In this document: positions 47,127-56,214 of the stretch, piece after piece
How positions within the stretch are numbered: the stretch's first letter is position 1
How the letters are laid out: each line of letters starts with the position of its first letter
Origin: Cellulomonas sp. Root930
Lineage (GTDB): Bacteria > Actinomycetota > Actinomycetes > Actinomycetales > Cellulomonadaceae
DNA length: 64,000 bases
NCBI GenBank assembly: GCA_001429255.1
Contig: LMJI01000001.1
Span: 3,396,587-3,460,586 of the forward strand
Reading direction: 5' to 3'
Program-made: the position numbers and the translations under genes
Notes under the pieces: model-generated
Told to the model about the DNA's origin: nothing
The model's database searches: none
What the model saw: the letters and a program-made list of their open reading frames with translations, nothing else

Positions 47127-48173
47127 ATGGCAGACGCGATCACCGCTCAGGGACTCGTCAAGCGCTACAAGACCGTCACGGCCCTCGACGGGGTCGATCT
47201 GGCCGTGCCCACGGGCTCGGTCCTGGGCCTGCTCGGCCCCAACGGGGCGGGCAAGACCACCATCGTCCGCATCCTCACCACGCTGCTGCAGCCCGACGCC
47301 GGGTCCGCGACGGTGGCCGGGGTGGACGTCCTGACCAGGCCGCGGGACGTCCGACGCCGCATCGGCCTGTCCGGCCAGTACGCGGCCGTCGACGAGTACC
47401 TCACCGGCTTCGAGAACCTCGACATGATCGGCCGGCTGTACCACCTGGGCGCCAAGCGCTCCCGGGCGCGGGCGCGGGAGCTGCTCGCGTCGTTCCGGCT
47501 CGAGGACGCCGCGGACCGACCGTCCAAGACCTACTCGGGCGGCATGCGCCGCCGGCTCGACCTCGCCGGCGCGCTGGTCGCGGACCCGCCGATCATCTTC
47601 CTCGACGAGCCGACCACCGGCCTGGACCCGCGCGGCCGCACCGAGATGTGGGAGGTGATCCAGAACCTCGTCGCCGGCGGCACCACGCTGCTGCTCACCA
47701 CGCAGTACCTCGAGGAGGCGGACCTCCTGGCCGACGACATCGTGGTCATCGACCACGGACGGATCATCGCGCAGGGCACGGCCGACCAGCTCAAGATGCA
47801 GGTCGGCGGCGAGCGGCTCGAGCTCACGGTCCGCGACCCGGTGACGTTGTTGAGAGCCCGCGACCTGCTCGAGCCCCTCGGGGTGGGCAAGGCGGCGCTG
47901 GACGAGGGCCGCCGCACCCTGCTGATGCCGATCAGCGGCGGAGCGCAGGTGCTCACCGAGGCGCTGCGTGTCCTCGACGACGCGCAGATCGGCATCGACG
48001 ACGTCGGGCTGCGCCGTCCCACGCTGGACGACGTGTTCCTGTCGCTCACCGGGCACGCGAGCGAGGAGCAGGACGCCGGCCCCGAGGAGTCACCGCCGCC
48101 ACCGCCGGCCGAACCCACCGGTCCGGGCCGTCACGCGGCCGCCGCCCACGAGTCCTCCACCGGAGGTGCCTGA
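47127..48173 (+). CDS. DrrA-family ABC exporter ATPase
   Basis: 348 residues. Walker A is GPNGAGKTTIVR, the signature TYSGGMRRR (the SGGMRRRLDLA form typical of daunorubicin-resistance DrrA), Walker B IIFLDEPTTGLDPRGR, and the H-loop LTTQYLEEADLL. The H-loop position is Gln rather than His, as in other DrrA proteins. After the ATPase core, the C-terminal domain (residues ~225-310) is followed by a disordered Pro/Glu/His tail (SPPPPPAEPTGPGRHAAAAH) unlikely to be structured. It works with the next gene. Confidence 0.9.
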   Translation: MADAITAQGLVKRYKTVTALDGVDLAVPTGSVLGLLGPNGAGKTTIVRILTTLLQPDAGSATVAGVDVLTRPRDVRRRIGLSGQYAAVDEYLTGFENLDMIGRLYHLGAKRSRARARELLASFRLEDAADRPSKTYSGGMRRRLDLAGALVADPPIIFLDEPTTGLDPRGRTEMWEVIQNLVAGGTTLLLTTQYLEEADLLADDIVVIDHGRIIAQGTADQLKMQVGGERLELTVRDPVTLLRARDLLEPLGVGKAALDEGRRTLLMPISGGAQVLTEALRVLDDAQIGIDDVGLRRPTLDDVFLSLTGHASEEQDAGPEESPPPPPAEPTGPGRHAAAAHESSTGGA

Positions 48174-48985
48174 TGGCCGCGCCCACCGTGTTCTCGGACA
48201 GCTACGTCGTCGCCAAGCGCAACATCATCAAGATCAAGCGCGTCCCCGACCTGCTGGTCTTCACCACGCTCTCGCCGATCATGTTCGTCCTGCTGTTCGC
48301 CTACGTGTTCGGCGGCGCGATCGACGTGCCGGGCGGTGCCGACGCCGACGCCTACCGCGAGTTCCTCATGGCCGGGATCTTCGCCCAGACGGTCATCTTC
48401 GGCGCCACCATCACCGGCGCCGGGCTGGCGGAGGACATCAAGAAGGGGATCATCGACCGGTTCCGGTCGCTGCCCATGGCGCCGTCCGCCGTGCTGACGG
48501 GTCGCACCATCTCGGACGTGGCCAACAACATCCTGGTGCTCATCGTCATGTCGCTGACGGGACTGCTGGTGGGCTGGGGCATCCACAGCTCCGTCGCCGA
48601 GGCGGCGCTCGGGTTCCTGCTGCTGCTGATCTTCTCGTACTCGATCTCGTGGATCATGGCGTGGCTGGGGATGCTGGTGCCCAGCGTCGAGGTGTTCAAC
48701 AACGCCACGTTCATCGTGATCTTCCCGCTGACGTTCGTCGCCAACACGTTCGTGCCGCTCGAGACGCTGCCCGCGCCGCTGCAGACGTTCGCCGAGTGGA
48801 ACCCGGTGTCGGCGGTCACGCAGGCGTCCCGCGAGCTGTTCGGCAACATCCCGGAGGGGGTGCCGACGCCGGACGCGTGGCCGCTGCAGCACTCGGTGGT
48901 CTACACGCTGATCTGGTCGGCGATCTTCATCATCGTGTTCGTCCCGCTGGCCAACCTCCAGTACCAGCGCTCGACCAGCCGCTGA
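48173..48985 (+). CDS. DrrB-like ABC-2 permease
   Basis: 270 residues, six hydrophobic helices. It has the DrrB pattern FSDSYVVAKRNIIKIKRVPDLL near the N-terminus, then SPIMFVLLFAYVFGGAI, the core FLMAGIFAQTVIFGATITGAGLAEDIKKGIIDRFRSLPMAPSAVL, and WNPVSAVTQASRELFGN near the end. The ATG overlaps the ATPase stop by one base (TGATG). Drug or lipid export is likely; the substrate is unknown. Confidence 0.92.
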   Translation: MAAPTVFSDSYVVAKRNIIKIKRVPDLLVFTTLSPIMFVLLFAYVFGGAIDVPGGADADAYREFLMAGIFAQTVIFGATITGAGLAEDIKKGIIDRFRSLPMAPSAVLTGRTISDVANNILVLIVMSLTGLLVGWGIHSSVAEAALGFLLLLIFSYSISWIMAWLGMLVPSVEVFNNATFIVIFPLTFVANTFVPLETLPAPLQTFAEWNPVSAVTQASRELFGNIPEGVPTPDAWPLQHSVVYTLIWSAIFIIVFVPLANLQYQRSTSR

Positions 48986-48991
48986 GCCCGG

Positions 48992-49025
48992 GCGTCGACG
49001 GTGCCGACCCCGGCACCGTCGACGC
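48992..49025. terminator. Bidirectional terminator between the DrrAB-like and pyrG-nudix units
   Basis: A 15-bp perfect stem (GCGTCGACGGTGCCG / CGGCACCGTCGACGC) with a 4-base loop lies 6 bases after the permease stop and immediately before the Nudix stop. It serves convergent transcription. Confidence 0.8.
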
Positions 49026-49619
49026 TCAGAGCGTCACAGCCTCCAGCGTCGACCACCCACGCGCGCGCGCCGCGGCCGCGGCGAGCACGCCGGTGACGGC
49101 CGTCGGGCTGTGCAGGTGCCCGGACAGCGCGGCCTCCACGGCGTCGTCGAGCGGGACCCAGACCGGCACCATGCCGGCTTCCTCGTCCGTCCGCGTGTGC
49201 AGGTCGGCCTCCGCCACGGGCCGCAGGTCGCGGGCGAGGAACACCCGGATCCGCTCGTTCGAGCCGCCCGGCGTGGTGAAGAAGTCCACAAGCCGCCACC
49301 AGGAGCCCGCCACCAGGTCGGCCTCCTCCGCGAGCTCGCGTGCGGCGGCCACGGCGAGCTCCTCGTCCGGGACGTCGCGCAGCCCCGCGGGCGGCTCCCA
49401 GAGCTCGGAGCGCACCGGGTGCCGGTACTGCGAGAGCAGCAGCACGCGGTCGTCGTCGTCGAGCGCGATGACCGCGACCGCCCCGGGGTGCGACACGTAC
49501 TCGCGGAGCACCTGCGTCTCGCCGAGGTCCACCACGTCGCCGACCAGGTCGAAGATCTTCCCCGCGTGGATCACGTCGTGCGACACGACCGGGCGGGGCG
49601 CCTCGACGTCAGCGAGCAT
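49026..49619 (-). CDS. Nudix hydrolase, ADP-ribose pyrophosphatase type
   Basis: 197 residues. The Nudix box is at residues ~75-100 (GLRDVPDEELAVAAARELAEEADL). The final Gly of the consensus is Asp here, a change I believe occurs in related actinobacterial proteins. N-terminal VLREYVSHPGAVAVIALDDDDRVLLLSQYRHPV and SELWEPPAG are typical of ADP-ribose pyrophosphatases (E. coli NudF type). It follows pyrG with a one-base overlap, as in the mycobacterial locus (Rv1700 beside pyrG). Confidence 0.9.
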   Translation of the reverse strand: MLADVEAPRPVVSHDVIHAGKIFDLVGDVVDLGETQVLREYVSHPGAVAVIALDDDDRVLLLSQYRHPVRSELWEPPAGLRDVPDEELAVAAARELAEEADLVAGSWWRLVDFFTTPGGSNERIRVFLARDLRPVAEADLHTRTDEEAGMVPVWVPLDDAVEAALSGHLHSPTAVTGVLAAAAARARGWSTLEAVTL

Positions 49620-51289
49620 CAGGACTCGTCACCGCGCTGCGCGAGGGCTGCCTCGACGAGCCCGGCGAACAGCGGGTGCGCCCGCGTCGGACGCGACTTG
49701 AACTCGGGGTGCGCCTGCGTGGACACGTAGTACGGGTGCACGTCCTTCGGCAGCTCGACGAACTCGACCAGCGAGGTGTCGGGCGAGACCCCCGAGATGA
49801 CCAGGCCGGCGTCCTCGAGCTTGTCGCGGTACGCGTTGTTCACCTCGTAGCGGTGCCGGTGCCGCTCGGACACCCGGGTCGCCCCGTAGGCCTCGGCGAC
49901 CACGGACCCGGGCGTCAGGACTGCCTCGTAGGCACCCAGACGCATGGTGCCACCGAGGTCACCGTCGCCACCGACGATCGCGAGCTGCTCGGCCATCGTG
50001 GCGATCACCGGGTGCGCGGGGTCGGCGTCGAACTCGGAGGACGACGCCCCCTCGAGCCCGAGGACCGTGCGGGAGTACTCGATGACCATGCACTGCAGAC
50101 CCAGGCAGATGCCGAGCGTCGGGACGAGGTTCTCGCGCGCCCAGCGCAGTGCGCCGAGCTTGCCCTCGATGCCGCGTACGCCGAACCCGCCGGGCACGAG
50201 CACCGCGTCCACGCCCTCGAGTGCGAGCCGGGCACCCTCGGGCGTCTGGCAGTCGTCCGAGGTGACCCACCGGATGACGACCTTGGTGTCGTGGTGGAAG
50301 CCGCCGGCGCGCAGGGCCTCGGTGACGGACAGGTAGGCGTCGGGGAGGTCGATGTACTTGCCGACGAGGGCGACCTCGACGCGGTGGGCGGGCTGGTGCA
50401 CACGGTGCAGCAGCTCGTCCCAGCCCTTCCACTCGACGTCGCGGAACGGGAGGCTGAGCCGCTGCACGACGTAGGCGTCGAGGCCCTCCGAGTGCAGGAC
50501 CCGCGGGATGTCGTAGATGCTCGGTGCGTCCTTGGCGGTGACGACACCCTCGATGTCGACGTCGCACATGAGCGCGATCTTGCGCTTGGTGGACTCCGGG
50601 ACGTCGCGGTCGGCGCGCAGCACGATCGCGTCGGGCTGGATGCCGATGCTGCGCAGCGCGGCGACCGAGTGCTGGGTCGGCTTGGTCTTGAGCTCGCCCG
50701 AGGGGCCGATGTAGGGCACCAGGGAGACGTGCAGGAAGAAGCAGTTGTCGCGGCCCAGGTCGTGACGCACCTGGCGGGCGGCCTCGAGGAACGGCAGCGA
50801 CTCGATGTCGCCAACCGTGCCGCCGATCTCCGTGATGATCACGTCGATGTCGGAGTTCGCCTGCTGGCGCATCCGCGTCTTGATCTCGTCGGTGATGTGC
50901 GGGATGACCTGCACCGTGTCACCGAGGTACTCGCCGCGACGCTCCTTGGCGATCACCTGCGAGTAGACCTGGCCCGTGGTCACGTTGGCCGTGCCGACGA
51001 GGTCCACGTCCAGGAACCGCTCGTAGTGCCCCACGTCGAGGTCCGTCTCCGCACCGTCCTCGGTGACGAAGACCTCGCCGTGCTGGAACGGGTTCATGGT
51101 GCCCGGGTCCACGTTGAGGTACGGGTCGAGCTTCTGCATCGTGACGCGGAGGCCACGGGAGCGAAGGAGTCGGCCGAGGCTGCTCGCCGTCAGGCCCTTG
51201 CCGAGGGAGGAAGCGACACCCCCGGTGACGAAGATGTGCCGGGTCGTGGAATCCGACCGCCCGGAGAGTCGATGCGCGCGCTCTGTCAC
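49619..51289 (-). CDS. pyrG: CTP synthase
   Basis: 556 residues. GTG 51289 is chosen because TAGGTT ends 8 bases upstream, leaderless. The synthetase domain starts [25 protein letters not shown] and has [27 protein letters not shown] and [19 protein letters not shown]. The glutamine amidotransferase domain has the catalytic Cys in [12 protein letters not shown] and His-Glu in [10 protein letters not shown]. It converts UTP to CTP. Confidence 0.97.
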   Translation of the reverse strand: MTERAHRLSGRSDSTTRHIFVTGGVASSLGKGLTASSLGRLLRSRGLRVTMQKLDPYLNVDPGTMNPFQHGEVFVTEDGAETDLDVGHYERFLDVDLVGTANVTTGQVYSQVIAKERRGEYLGDTVQVIPHITDEIKTRMRQQANSDIDVIITEIGGTVGDIESLPFLEAARQVRHDLGRDNCFFLHVSLVPYIGPSGELKTKPTQHSVAALRSIGIQPDAIVLRADRDVPESTKRKIALMCDVDIEGVVTAKDAPSIYDIPRVLHSEGLDAYVVQRLSLPFRDVEWKGWDELLHRVHQPAHRVEVALVGKYIDLPDAYLSVTEALRAGGFHHDTKVVIRWVTSDDCQTPEGARLALEGVDAVLVPGGFGVRGIEGKLGALRWARENLVPTLGICLGLQCMVIEYSRTVLGLEGASSSEFDADPAHPVIATMAEQLAIVGGDGDLGGTMRLGAYEAVLTPGSVVAEAYGATRVSERHRHRYEVNNAYRDKLEDAGLVISGVSPDTSLVEFVELPKDVHPYYVSTQAHPEFKSRPTRAHPLFAGLVEAALAQRGDES

Positions 51290-51297
51290 GGGATTCC

Positions 51298-51303
51298 AAC
51301 CTA
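51298..51303 (-). promoter_or_regulatory. -10 box of the leaderless pyrG promoter
   Basis: Minus-strand TAGGTT, 8 bases, then GTG at 51289. It lies 58 bases past the murJ stop, so pyrG probably has its own promoter. Confidence 0.45.
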
Positions 51304-51361
51304 CCCGACGAACGCCCTCTCCCGGAGCACGGCGCGGGGTGAGTCCGGACACGTGCTGCCC

Positions 51362-53041
51362 CTACAGGAGCGGCGCGCCCGGGTTCGCGGGGTCGGGAAC
51401 CCGGTCCGCGGCCGGCCGCGGTTCCGCCTCGATGCGCCGGAAGTCCCGCAGGGTCCCGCGATCCCCGGCGGCGAGCGCGCCCGCGACGACGAGGGCGGCG
51501 ATGATCCCGCCGCCCGCGGCCGCACCGAGCGCGGTCAGCACACCGTGCCCCGCCAGCTCGATGACGGCGTCCACCACCCACCGGCCGACGAGGGCACCGA
51601 GCCCGGCACCGAGCCCGAGCACCAGAGCGCTGCGCAGCAGGCCTGCCGTGGCAGCACGGCCCGCCGCGCGGCGCAGCAGGACCACCGCGACCGTGCCGCC
51701 GACGAGCATCCCGAGCGAGCTGGCCTGGGCGAGCGCAAGGAGCGTCGCCTCCGGGTCGTTCCCGGCGGGCGCCCGCGCCGCGGCGAGCAGAGGCGTCGCC
51801 ACGGCGACGGTCCCCCAGCCCGCGACGTTGGCCGTGATGGCGGCGCGGCCCCGCTCGAGCGCGTAGAGGGCGCGGGATGCGTGGAACATCAGCGCGAAGC
51901 CGAGCAGACCCGGCATGAGCCAGGTGATCGTCAGCGTCATGGCGCGCATGCCGGGGCCGCCGTCGGCGATGAACACGAAGACGTTCGTGACCGCGGGAGC
52001 GGCGGCGGCGAGGGCGGCCCCGCCGAGTGCAGCGGCGGCCAGGACCGCGCGCGTGGTCCCGGACGCCATCCGCGCGAACGCCTCGTGCTCACCGGACGCC
52101 GCACGCTGCGCGAGCCGGGGGAACGTCGACGTCGCCAGCGGCACCACCAGCACCGCGTACGGCAGCAGGTACACCTGCTGCGACCACAGGTAGACCGACC
52201 AGGTGCCGGCGTTCCCTCGGTCGGCGGCCACCAGCAGCGCCACCAGCACCGAGAGCTGCTGGGCCACCAGCGAGCCCACCCCGGCGAAGGCGAGGGCAGC
52301 GAGGCGTCGACCCGTGCCCTCGGGGAAGCGCAGGGTCGGCCGGATGCGCACGCCCAGGCGCCGGACCGGCACGAACATCGGGAAGCACATCGCCGCGACG
52401 CCCAGCGTGGTCCCCCACCCGAGCACCGCCAGCGCCTCGGACGTGACGGCCGCAGGGTCGTCGAGCTCCCCGCCGGCGAGCGCCGCGTAGACCAGGTAGG
52501 TCGCGATGACGACGACGGACGACAGCACGGGGGCGAACGCCGGCCAGAAGAACTTCTTGTGCGCCTGGAGCACCGCGTAGAGGAGCACCGCGATGCCGTA
52601 CATGGGCACCTGGACCGCGAAGACGGCGATGAAGTACTGGAGCAGGTCACGCTGCGCGTCGTCGAGGCGCCCCGGCCACACCGAGGCGATGAGCCCGCTG
52701 GAGGCGGCGAGTGCGGCGCCGAGAGGCACGAGCACCAGGAGCGTCCAGCCGAAGGTGGCGGAGGTGATCGCGTCGATGTCCTTGCGCAGGCCACGGGCGA
52801 CCGGCAGAGCGAGCAGCGGGACGAGCGCGCCGGCCAGCGCGCCGCCGGCTGCCACCTCGAACAGCACGTTCGGCAGGGTGTTGGCCGCGTTGTAGACCCC
52901 GCCGATGGCGCCGTCGTGGAACGCGTGGGCCTGGACGAGGTACCGGCCGAACCCGAGCACCCGGCTCAGGACGGTGACGGCGGCGATCATCGCGGCCGCG
53001 CCCCCGAGTCCGGCGAGCGTGCGCCGCGCCGCGGGGCTCAC
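51362..53041 (-). CDS. murJ: MurJ-family lipid II flippase (MviN)
   Basis: 559 residues, about 14 hydrophobic helices. The N-terminus GGAAAMIAAVTVLSRVLGFGRYLVQAHAF contains the conserved Arg of the family, and NTLPNVLFEVAAGGALAGALVPLL follows. It lacks the large pseudokinase/extracellular region of mycobacterial MviN. Positively charged cytoplasmic loops are present. The stop of the preceding gene overlaps its GTG start (GTGA). Clustering with the MraY-like protein, SteA and SteB puts it in a cell-envelope context. A second, canonical murJ elsewhere in the genome cannot be excluded. Confidence 0.88.
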   Translation of the reverse strand: MSPAARRTLAGLGGAAAMIAAVTVLSRVLGFGRYLVQAHAFHDGAIGGVYNAANTLPNVLFEVAAGGALAGALVPLLALPVARGLRKDIDAITSATFGWTLLVLVPLGAALAASSGLIASVWPGRLDDAQRDLLQYFIAVFAVQVPMYGIAVLLYAVLQAHKKFFWPAFAPVLSSVVVIATYLVYAALAGGELDDPAAVTSEALAVLGWGTTLGVAAMCFPMFVPVRRLGVRIRPTLRFPEGTGRRLAALAFAGVGSLVAQQLSVLVALLVAADRGNAGTWSVYLWSQQVYLLPYAVLVVPLATSTFPRLAQRAASGEHEAFARMASGTTRAVLAAAALGGAALAAAAPAVTNVFVFIADGGPGMRAMTLTITWLMPGLLGFALMFHASRALYALERGRAAITANVAGWGTVAVATPLLAAARAPAGNDPEATLLALAQASSLGMLVGGTVAVVLLRRAAGRAATAGLLRSALVLGLGAGLGALVGRWVVDAVIELAGHGVLTALGAAAGGGIIAALVVAGALAAGDRGTLRDFRRIEAEPRPAADRVPDPANPGAPLL

Positions 53042-53928
53042 CCGGACCGGTCCGCGGGCGGGTCGACGGGCCGCCGGCCCCAGCCGTCGATGTCGCGCAG
53101 CACCGGCGTGCGCTCGATGACCTGCGTGAAGCTGATCTTCTCGCTGGCGACGGTGAGACCGACGACGACCGCGAGGCAGGCGAGCCGGACCGGCCGCGGG
53201 GCGCTCAGCACCACGGCGGCGCCCAGCGTGGCGCCCACGGCGTTGGCACCGCCGTCGCCGAGCATGTCGGCCTCGGCCAGGTCCTGGTCCATCGCGGCGC
53301 CGACCACACCGAGCACCGAGGCACCGGCCCCCGCGCCACCGCCCGGCCCGAGCGCGAGCGGAGCCGCGACGAGCGTGGCCGCCTTGAGGGCGCGTCCCGG
53401 ACGCAGGTCGAGGAGGTTCACCAGGTTGGCGCTCGAGGCGATCAACGCTCCGGATGCGGCGACGTCCGCGAGCCAGCCGACCGTCGAGCGCCGCGTGCCG
53501 TCCGTCCGGTGCACCGGCGTCGCCACAGCGGCGGCGACGAGCGCGCCGCCGCCGATGCCGAGGACCTTGAGGCCACCGGTCGTGAGCTGCCCGCGCGCGA
53601 GGGCGCCGAGGTGGCCGCGCAGACCCTTGCGCCGCGATGAGGAGTCCTCGCCGAGGTCGTCGACCAGGCCGAAGGCCGCGCCGGACGCGGTCGCGAGCGT
53701 GAGCGCGACGGCCCCTCGCGGCGACGGCGCGCCGACGAGTCCGGCGGCGAGCAGTCCCGCGGCCACCGACGGCCCTTCGAGCAGGCTGATCGGCTCTCCG
53801 CGGTGGTTCGTACGGGTCCAGCGCGCCTGCCCGCCGGGAGCCTGGTGGTCGAACGCGCCGCGCACGACCGCGGTCACCGCACCTGCGACAGCGCCCGCGA
53901 GGACGCGACGCGCGACGCCTACCGTCAT
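53038..53928 (-). CDS. MraY/WecA-like phosphoglycosyltransferase-related membrane protein
   Basis: 296 residues, about 8-9 hydrophobic helices. Key acidic motifs of polyprenyl-phosphate N-acetylhexosamine-1-phosphate transferases are visible: FGLVDDLGED (DD), ANLVNLLDLRPG (N-x2-N-x2-D), and DMLGDGGANAVG (GDGGAN). The His-rich loop of MraY is not apparent, and the protein is shorter than MraY (about 360). So it may be a divergent transferase or a regulatory relative. It is coupled on both sides (steB upstream, murJ downstream). WTRTNHRGEPISLLEGP near the N-terminus is the usual substrate-side pattern. Confidence 0.72.
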   Translation of the reverse strand: MTVGVARRVLAGAVAGAVTAVVRGAFDHQAPGGQARWTRTNHRGEPISLLEGPSVAAGLLAAGLVGAPSPRGAVALTLATASGAAFGLVDDLGEDSSSRRKGLRGHLGALARGQLTTGGLKVLGIGGGALVAAAVATPVHRTDGTRRSTVGWLADVAASGALIASSANLVNLLDLRPGRALKAATLVAAPLALGPGGGAGAGASVLGVVGAAMDQDLAEADMLGDGGANAVGATLGAAVVLSAPRPVRLACLAVVVGLTVASEKISFTQVIERTPVLRDIDGWGRRPVDPPADRSG

Positions 53929-54959
53929 CCCTCGGTCCCGGCAGTCGACTCCGCACCCTCGGGCAGCCGCGGCGTGCGGTCGACCGGCGGGAGCACCACG
54001 GCCGCCGGCAGCGGGGTCTCGTCGTCACCGAACCCGTAGTGACCGTTGGTGCCGGCGATCCGACCGGCCAGGGCGAGAGGCACGTTGACCTGCCCGGTCA
54101 CGACGGCCGTCCCGGAGACGGTGGTGATCGTGGCCGCCAGGTCCTGGTCCGCCAGCACGGCGTCCGTGAGGCTGCCCTCGCCGCGCGGCCCGTCGGCCAG
54201 GACGGCCCCGCTCGAGAGCTCCTGCGCGGCGCTGAGGACCGCGAGCTGGGCCACGACGGTCGACTCCGACGGCGCGGGGCTCGGGGTCGCGTCCGCGGCG
54301 GCCTCCTCCCGGGGCACGCCGATGACGACGATCGCGTCGGCAGGCACGGTGACCTGGTCGGCCACGGTGACCAGGGGGCTGTCGCTCTCGCTCGACGAGA
54401 GGAGCTCGAGCAGCACGGAGGCGTCGTCGGACAGCACGTCCGGGTTGCTCGGGTCCGACGTGACGAGGGCCTGCACCAGCGCGGAGGCGAGCTCGTCCTC
54501 GACGCCCGCGTCGTCGGCCGGGACCGGGTCGAGGTACGTGAGCAGCTGGCCGACCAGCGCCTGCCGGAACGTGCGCGCGTCCGGGTCCATCCACGTGTCC
54601 GTCAACGTGACGTGGGCCGTGACGCTGGCGCCCGACTGGGTCAGGCGCGTGTCGATCGCGGTGCGGACCGCCTCGTCGACCTCACCGAGCGCGATCACGG
54701 CGACCCGGCGGTCCGGCAATGTGCCGTCGAGGAGCTGCGGACCGGCGGCGTCGATGTAGGTCTCGGCGTCCTGGAGCTCGCCCGACGTGGTGTCGAGCTC
54801 GGCCCGGAGCGCGTCCTTCTCGCCGCGGAGCTGCTCGACCTGGCCGGTGAGGGTGTCGCCGATCGTCTCCTTGAGCGGGCCGGCACCCAGGGCGATGCCG
54901 ACGGCCAGCGCCAGGAAGACCGAGATGAGCGAGACGATGTGGTAGCGGAAGTCGATCAC
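53925..54959 (-). CDS. steB: SteB/MctB-type membrane protein (former 'copper transporter')
   Basis: 344 residues. A single N-terminal TM helix in MIDFRYHIVSLISVFLALAVGIALG is followed by a coiled coil (residues ~30-65) and an outer domain to residue 344. The RYHIVSLISVFLALAVGIALGAGPL start is the hallmark of this actinobacterial family (M. tuberculosis Rv1698). In corynebacteria the SteA-SteB pair acts in cell-envelope integrity and division. Its starting GTG overlaps the stop of the 25-codon bridge ORF. Confidence 0.88.
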   Translation of the reverse strand: MIDFRYHIVSLISVFLALAVGIALGAGPLKETIGDTLTGQVEQLRGEKDALRAELDTTSGELQDAETYIDAAGPQLLDGTLPDRRVAVIALGEVDEAVRTAIDTRLTQSGASVTAHVTLTDTWMDPDARTFRQALVGQLLTYLDPVPADDAGVEDELASALVQALVTSDPSNPDVLSDDASVLLELLSSSESDSPLVTVADQVTVPADAIVVIGVPREEAAADATPSPAPSESTVVAQLAVLSAAQELSSGAVLADGPRGEGSLTDAVLADQDLAATITTVSGTAVVTGQVNVPLALAGRIAGTNGHYGFGDDETPLPAAVVLPPVDRTPRLPEGAESTAGTEG

Positions 54960-55033
54960 GGTGCGAGGTCTCCGTCGGGTACGTCGCCGGCGTTCACCGG
55001 GACCAGGTGCAGGGCGGGGGCGGCGGTGCTCAT
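54956..55033 (-). CDS. 25-residue ORF bridging steA and steB
   Basis: An ATG at 55033 overlaps the steA stop (ATGA), and its TGA overlaps the steB GTG (GTGA). The 25 residues begin MSTAAPALHLVPVN and end GDLAP. There is no clear ribosome site in front of it. GGAG for steB lies inside it, about 10 bases before the GTG. Either a real coupled micropeptide or a ribosome-relay frame that keeps steB translation coupled, or chance. The perfect fit at both ends is the only evidence. Confidence 0.4.
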   Translation of the reverse strand: MSTAAPALHLVPVNAGDVPDGDLAP

Positions 55034-56208
55034 CCGAAGAGTCCGCTCACCCACGACGTGATGTCGTCGATACGGGCGCCCGAGAGGCCGATCAGGGTCT
55101 GGCCCGCCGCGGTCGACGCGAGCGCCACGCCGAGGGCGAGCAGGCCCGCGAGGACCAGGAGGGTGAGCTGCAGGTTGGAGATGCGGTTCCGGTAGAGCCG
55201 CGAGACGCCCTTGGCGTCGACCAGCTTGCTGCCGACCCGCAGTCGCGTGAGGAAGGTGCTCGCCATGCCCGACCGGCCCTTGTCCAGGAACTCGACGAGC
55301 GTGGCGTGCGTCCCGACCGCCACGATCAGCTCGGCGCCCTTGTCGTCGGCGAGCAGCATGGCGACGTCCTCGCTGGTGCCGGTGGCGGGGAACACGACGT
55401 GCTTGACGTCGAGCTGTTCCACTCGCGCGAGCCCGGGCGCGCGACCGTCGCGGTAGGCGTGCACCACCACCTCCGCGCCGCACGTCAGGGCGCGGTCGGA
55501 TACGGAGTCCATGTCTCCGACGATCAGGTCGGGCTTCCAGCCGGCGTCGAGGATCGCGTCCGCTCCCCCGTCGACGCCGATGAGCACCGGCCGGTACTCG
55601 CGGATGTAGGGCCGCAGCGTGACCAGGTCTTCCTTGTAGTGGTAGCCGCGGACCACGATGAGCACCTGCCGACCGTCGATCACGGTGGAGATGTCGGGCA
55701 CGCCGACCCCGTCGAGGAGCAGGTCCCGCTCGCGGCGCAGGTAGTCCATCGTGTTCGCGGCGAACGACTCCAGCTGCACGGAGAGGCCGGCACGGGCCTC
55801 CTCCATCGCGGCGGCGACCGTCGCCTCGGTCTGCAGGACACCCTCCGCGACCAGCGTCTCGCCCTCGTAGACGGCACCGTCCACGATCCGGAGCCGGTGG
55901 CCCTCGGTCAGGGACATGACGTCCGCACCGAGGTCGTCGATCAGGGGGATGCCGGCCTCGATGAGGATCTCCGGGCCGAGGTTCGGGTAGCGACCCGACG
56001 TGGAGCGCGCAGCGTTGAGCACGGCGGTGGGCTGGCACGCGACCAGCGCCTCGGCGGACACACGGTCGAGGTCCAGGTGGTCGATGACCGCGATGTCACC
56101 GGGGCGCAGACGCTTGGTCAGCCCCTTGGTCCGGGGGTCGACACGTGCCGGACCGGCGACGACGCCGGCTTCGGGCAGGGCGGTGCGCTTGCGCAGGGAG
56201 GCTCTCAT
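55030..56208 (-). CDS. steA: SteA, thiamine-pyrophosphokinase-like cytoplasmic/membrane-anchored protein
   Basis: 392 residues. The middle (residues ~190-300) has the TPK-like fold: VLIGVDGGADAILDAGWKPDLIVGDMDSVSDRAL and then FPATGTSEDVAMLLADDKGAELIVAVG. The catalytic set is only partly like true kinases. A C-terminal TM helix (residues ~343-368) and a short tail follow. It matches M. tuberculosis Rv1697 and corynebacterial SteA, which partners SteB. RecN is 6 bases upstream. Confidence 0.88.
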   Translation of the reverse strand: MRASLRKRTALPEAGVVAGPARVDPRTKGLTKRLRPGDIAVIDHLDLDRVSAEALVACQPTAVLNAARSTSGRYPNLGPEILIEAGIPLIDDLGADVMSLTEGHRLRIVDGAVYEGETLVAEGVLQTEATVAAAMEEARAGLSVQLESFAANTMDYLRRERDLLLDGVGVPDISTVIDGRQVLIVVRGYHYKEDLVTLRPYIREYRPVLIGVDGGADAILDAGWKPDLIVGDMDSVSDRALTCGAEVVVHAYRDGRAPGLARVEQLDVKHVVFPATGTSEDVAMLLADDKGAELIVAVGTHATLVEFLDKGRSGMASTFLTRLRVGSKLVDAKGVSRLYRNRISNLQLTLLVLAGLLALGVALASTAAGQTLIGLSGARIDDITSWVSGLFG

Positions 56209-56214
56209 CGCCGC

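Noticed and set aside
49676..54088. Roughly 1,470-codon open frame opposite pyrG and murJ
   Set aside because: Same cause: low-complexity translation, crossing several well-supported genes.
54956..56038. 360-codon frame overlapping steA on the same strand
   Set aside because: Only its last 25 codons can be supported, by the ATGA/GTGA junctions. The rest is a shadow of steA with Arg-rich sequence.
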